From Nitrospira defluvii (GTDB taxonomy: Bacteria; Nitrospirota; Nitrospiria; Nitrospirales; Nitrospiraceae), in the NCBI GenBank assembly GCA_016199015.1, contig JACQHN010000581.1, positions 1 to 10,032 on the forward strand: a stretch of 10,032 nucleotides of DNA, given 5' to 3'. Shown in pieces: positions 7,514 to 10,032 of this stretch; position 1 is the first letter of the stretch; every line of letters begins with the position of its first letter. The position numbers were made by a program, and so were the translations under genes. The notes below the pieces were generated by a model, which saw nothing but the letters and a program-made list of their open reading frames with translations, was not told where the DNA came from and ran no database searches.

Positions 7514-7535
7514 CGATCCGGATGAGGCAGGATCG
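7514..7535 (+). other. Short inverted repeat ahead of the carbamoyltransferase gene
   Basis: CGATCC (7514-7519) and GGATCG (7530-7535) are exact reverse complements separated by 10 nt, in the 90-nt gap before the carbamoyltransferase gene. No T run follows, so it is not an intrinsic terminator. It could be a small leader hairpin just upstream of the ribosome site, or chance. Confidence 0.25.
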
Positions 7536-7540
7536 CGACG

Positions 7541-7548
7541 AGAGGAGA
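7541..7548 (+). promoter_or_regulatory. Shine-Dalgarno site of the carbamoyltransferase gene
   Basis: AGAGGAGA sits 8 nt before the GTG at 7557 and supports that start. The protein begins its conserved strand (VHILGISAYYHDSAAAL) six residues later, as expected for the family. Confidence 0.75.
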
Positions 7549-7556
7549 TACGGAGC

Positions 7557-9416
7557 GTGACAGTCAGAGGCGTGCACATTCTTGGCATTTCCGCCTATTA
7601 TCACGATAGCGCGGCGGCGCTGATTCGCGACGGAGAGATCGTTGCCGCCGCTCAGGAAGAGCGGTTTACGCGGAAGAAGCACGACCCCGGGTTCCCTCAC
7701 GAAGCGATTCGCTACTGTCTTCGGCAGGGCGGGATTTCAATCAGGGACCTGCGCTATCTCGTGTTTTATGACAAGCCTCTGGTGAAGTTTGAGCGGCTGC
7801 TCGAGACTTACTTGGCATTCGCGCCTCAGGGAATTCGTTCCTTCCTCGCGGCCATGCCGGTATGGCTCAAAGAAAAACTCTTGCTGAAGAGTTTGCTGCA
7901 GAAAGAGTTTCTCGCACTTGCCCCGGGGGCCACAAAAGCAGAGTTACCCCAAATACTTTTCGCGGAGCATCATGAGTCCCATGCGGCATCGGCGTTTTTC
8001 CCTTCACCCTACGAATCGGCAGTGGTGTTGTGTATGGATGGCGTCGGCGAATGGGCGACCTCGTCCGCATGGCTCGGACAAGGCAATCGTTTGACCCCGT
8101 TGTGGGAGATCCCCTTTCCGCATTCACTCGGGTTGTTGTATTCCGCGTTTACCTATTACACGGGGTTCAAGGTCAACTCGGGTGAGTACAAGGTGATGGG
8201 GTTGGCCCCATACGGGGAACCGAAGTATGTGAAGGCGATTTACGAGCATCTGCTCGACCTGAAGCCGGATGGAACGTTCCGTCTGAATATGGAGTACTTC
8301 AACTATTGTACCGGTCTTACAATGACTGGAAGCAAATTCGACACCGTGTTCGGCGGGCCTCCACGGAAGCCGGAGTCGAAACTCGGCCAGCGAGAGATGG
8401 ATTTGGCCCGATCGATTCAGGAAGTCACGGAGGAAGTCATGCTGCGTCTCTCCCGCACTTTGCGGCGGGAAACCGGCGTCGACTATCTCTGTATGGCTGG
8501 AGGGGTGGCGCTGAATTGTGTTGGCAACGGGCGTATTCTCAGGGAAGGACCGTTCAAGGGCCTGTGGATCCAGCCGGCGGCAGGAGACGCAGGCGGAGCG
8601 CTTGGTGCAGCGCTGACCACCTGGCATCAGTATGAGGAGCAACCGCGAACGGCTGCGGGTTCCAAGGACAAGATGAACGGCTCGTATCTCGGACCTGCGT
8701 TTACCAATGAGGAGGTCGAGCAATTTCTCAAGTCCAAACAGGCCCCGTACATCCGTCTTGAGGATGATCGGCTCTTCGACCGGGCTGCAGACGATCTGGC
8801 CGCAGGAAAAGTCGTTGGGTGGCTCCAAGGGCGCATGGAGTTTGGACCTCGCGCGTTGGGCGGTCGCAGTATTCTTGGAGACGCGCGAAACACGACGATG
8901 CAGTCCGTGATGAACGTGAAGATTAAGCACCGTGAGTCGTTCAGACCGTTTGCACCGTCGGTTCTTCGCGAACGGGTCTCCGATTACTTTGCTCTCGACT
9001 CAGACAGTCCGTACATGCTCATCGTGGCTCCGGTGCTACAGAAGCGGCGACTGCCTGTCAGTGAAGGCCAGAAAGGCCTCTGGGGAATCGAGCTCTTGAA
9101 TGTGCCTCGATCGGATATCCCGGCTGTCACACATCTGGATTATTCCGCGCGGGTTCAAACGATACACCAGGAGACCAATCCCCGATACTACGGGCTGCTC
9201 AAGGCTTTCGAAAAGAAAACCGGCTATGCGGTCCTGGTCAATACGTCTTTCAATGTCCGGGGCGAGCCGATTGTGTGTACACCAGAGGATGCGTACCGAT
9301 GCTTTATGCGGACTGAAATGGACGTTCTCGTATTGGAGAATTGCGTGTTGTACAAGTCCGAGCAGCAGCCGCTTGAAGGAGATACTGACTGGAAAAAAGA
9401 GTTCGAACTAGATTAG
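7557..9416 (+). CDS. NodU/CmcH-family O-carbamoyltransferase
   Basis: This 619-residue protein has the full length of the family, whose members (NodU, CmcH, TobZ) transfer a carbamoyl group from carbamoyl phosphate, through carbamoyl-adenylate, to a hydroxyl group of a sugar or antibiotic. The N-terminal Kae1-like domain shows HDSAAAL at 16-22, EERFTRKKHD (34-43), the metal-binding-type EHHESHAASAFF with H138, H139 and H142, and MDGVGEW at 160-166. NSGEYKVMGLAPYG and MAGGVALNC (313-321) follow. The C-terminal YrdC-like domain shows GRMEFGPRAL at 425-434, HRESFRPFAPSVL, and NTSFNVRGEPIV beginning at 562. All motifs I know for the family are intact. In this locus the acceptor is most likely a hydroxyl of a surface-glycan sugar or its precursor (inference). 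The enzyme is soluble and cytosolic. The gene lies 90 nt after a glycosyltransferase gene and 32 nt before the nucleotide-sugar gene. Confidence 0.93.
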   Translation: MTVRGVHILGISAYYHDSAAALIRDGEIVAAAQEERFTRKKHDPGFPHEAIRYCLRQGGISIRDLRYLVFYDKPLVKFERLLETYLAFAPQGIRSFLAAMPVWLKEKLLLKSLLQKEFLALAPGATKAELPQILFAEHHESHAASAFFPSPYESAVVLCMDGVGEWATSSAWLGQGNRLTPLWEIPFPHSLGLLYSAFTYYTGFKVNSGEYKVMGLAPYGEPKYVKAIYEHLLDLKPDGTFRLNMEYFNYCTGLTMTGSKFDTVFGGPPRKPESKLGQREMDLARSIQEVTEEVMLRLSRTLRRETGVDYLCMAGGVALNCVGNGRILREGPFKGLWIQPAAGDAGGALGAALTTWHQYEEQPRTAAGSKDKMNGSYLGPAFTNEEVEQFLKSKQAPYIRLEDDRLFDRAADDLAAGKVVGWLQGRMEFGPRALGGRSILGDARNTTMQSVMNVKIKHRESFRPFAPSVLRERVSDYFALDSDSPYMLIVAPVLQKRRLPVSEGQKGLWGIELLNVPRSDIPAVTHLDYSARVQTIHQETNPRYYGLLKAFEKKTGYAVLVNTSFNVRGEPIVCTPEDAYRCFMRTEMDVLVLENCVLYKSEQQPLEGDTDWKKEFELD

Positions 9417-9432
9417 TCACAAGGGTCCATCC

Positions 9433-9440
9433 AAGGAGGT
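9433..9440 (+). promoter_or_regulatory. Perfect Shine-Dalgarno site of the SDR gene
   Basis: AAGGAGGT, the full anti-16S complement, lies 8 nt before the ATG at 9449. An out-of-frame ATG at 9442 is too close to the site and does not give the conserved protein, so 9449 is the start. This is the strongest ribosome site in the window. Confidence 0.85.
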
Positions 9441-9448
9441 CATGATCG

Positions 9449-10032
9449 ATGCGCGTCCTTATTACAGGCGGGGCAGGGTTTCTGGGAAGTCACTTGTCCG
9501 ATCTACTGATCGGGCAGGGCCATCAGGTGATTGCGCTCGACAACCTTATTACGGGACGGGCGGAGAATATCGCGCACCTTATGGGTAATCCCCACTTCAG
9601 TTTTGTCAAATACAATGTGTGCGACTACCTACATGTGGATGGACACCTGGATGCTGTCATGCATTTCGCGTCGCCAGCCAGTCCCCAAGATTATCTCGAA
9701 ATGCCGATTGCGACCTTAAAGGTGGGTGCGCTTGGTACCCACAAGGCACTCGGGTTGGCCAAGGCCAAAGGCGCCCGGTTTCTGCTTGCGAGCACTTCTG
9801 AGGTGTACGGAGATCCTTTGCTGAACCCGCAACCGGAATCTTATTGGGGAAATGTCAATCCCATTGGCGCGCGTGGTGTCTACGACGAGGCCAAGCGATT
9901 CGCGGAAGCGATGACGATGGCCTATCATCGTTATCATGGGCTGGACACTCGTATTGTAAGGATTTTCAATACCTACGGTCCGCGGATGCGGCCGAACGAT
10001 GGTCGCGTGGTGTCGAACTTCATCGTGCAGGC
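9449..10032 (+). CDS. UDP-glucuronate decarboxylase (UDP-xylose synthase)-like SDR, 3' partial
   Basis: The first 194 codons are visible before the right edge; full proteins are about 310-320 residues. The N-terminus [16 protein letters not shown] (1-16) is the GxxGxxG NAD-binding turn of extended SDR enzymes, with D31 ending the second strand (IALDNLITG). [11 protein letters not shown] (72-82), STSEVYGDP (115-123) and [20 protein letters not shown] (131-150) follow. Y145 and K149 form the YxxxK catalytic pair, and E118 matches the acidic residue used in decarboxylation by UXS enzymes. The [10 protein letters not shown] and YDEAKR stretch is typical of UXS and not of 4-epimerases. Expected reaction: UDP-glucuronate to UDP-xylose and CO2 with bound NAD. 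The product would feed the glycosyltransferases upstream. An UXS-like 4,6-dehydratase or epimerase variant cannot be fully excluded because the C-terminus is missing. Confidence 0.85.
   Translation, partial: MRVLITGGAGFLGSHLSDLLIGQGHQVIALDNLITGRAENIAHLMGNPHFSFVKYNVCDYLHVDGHLDAVMHFASPASPQDYLEMPIATLKVGALGTHKALGLAKAKGARFLLASTSEVYGDPLLNPQPESYWGNVNPIGARGVYDEAKRFAEAMTMAYHRYHGLDTRIVRIFNTYGPRMRPNDGRVVSNFIVQ

Noticed and set aside
8124..8930. 268-codon open frame on the minus strand opposite the carbamoyltransferase gene
   Set aside because: It lies wholly inside a gene with intact family motifs; composition is biased and no domain is recognisable.

Overview
The window is a stretch of a bacterial cell-surface polysaccharide (or related glycoconjugate) biosynthesis locus. 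All seven recognisable genes plus the fragment at the right edge lie on the + strand, tightly packed, and the locus continues past both ends. Moderately high G+C, clear Shine-Dalgarno sites and frequent GTG starts (four of the seven visible starts) fit an environmental Gram-negative bacterium. The protein sequences remind me of Nitrospirota (Nitrospira-like) or deltaproteobacterial surface-glycan loci, but this is an impression without database support. No rRNA, tRNA, CRISPR array, insertion sequence or prophage gene is visible.

Layout, left to right. (1) 1-894 is the 3' part of a DUF4910-type, M28-aminopeptidase-like protein with a C-terminal winged-helix domain. (2) 908-1843 is a fold-type IV PLP aminotransferase, 13 nt downstream. 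(3) 1887-3032 is a GT2 glycosyltransferase with a disordered tail. (4) 3060-5024 is a glutamine-dependent asparagine-synthase-type amidotransferase. (5) After the longest gap, 124 nt, 5149-6129 is a second GT2 enzyme carrying a nine-G tract. (6) 6126-7466 is a GT-B glycosyltransferase whose GTG overlaps the previous stop. (7) 7557-9416 is a NodU/CmcH-family O-carbamoyltransferase. (8) 9449 to the right edge is the first 194 codons of a UDP-glucuronate decarboxylase (UDP-xylose synthase)-like SDR enzyme.

How the genes may work together (inference): the SDR enzyme supplies a nucleotide sugar, probably UDP-xylose. Three soluble glycosyltransferases build an oligosaccharide. The amidotransferase and carbamoyltransferase add amide and carbamoyl groups to sugars. 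The aminotransferase and the DUF4910 protein handle an amino-acid-like or amino-sugar substituent that cannot be identified from sequence. No flippase, polymerase, ABC exporter or initiating phosphoglycosyltransferase is in the window.

The points most worth a second look are the DUF4910/aminotransferase pair, where the peptidase-like domain seems to lack the usual M28 glutamate pair, and the G9 tract inside a conserved part of a glycosyltransferase gene, which could act as a phase-variation switch. I do not see clear evidence of an entirely new system.
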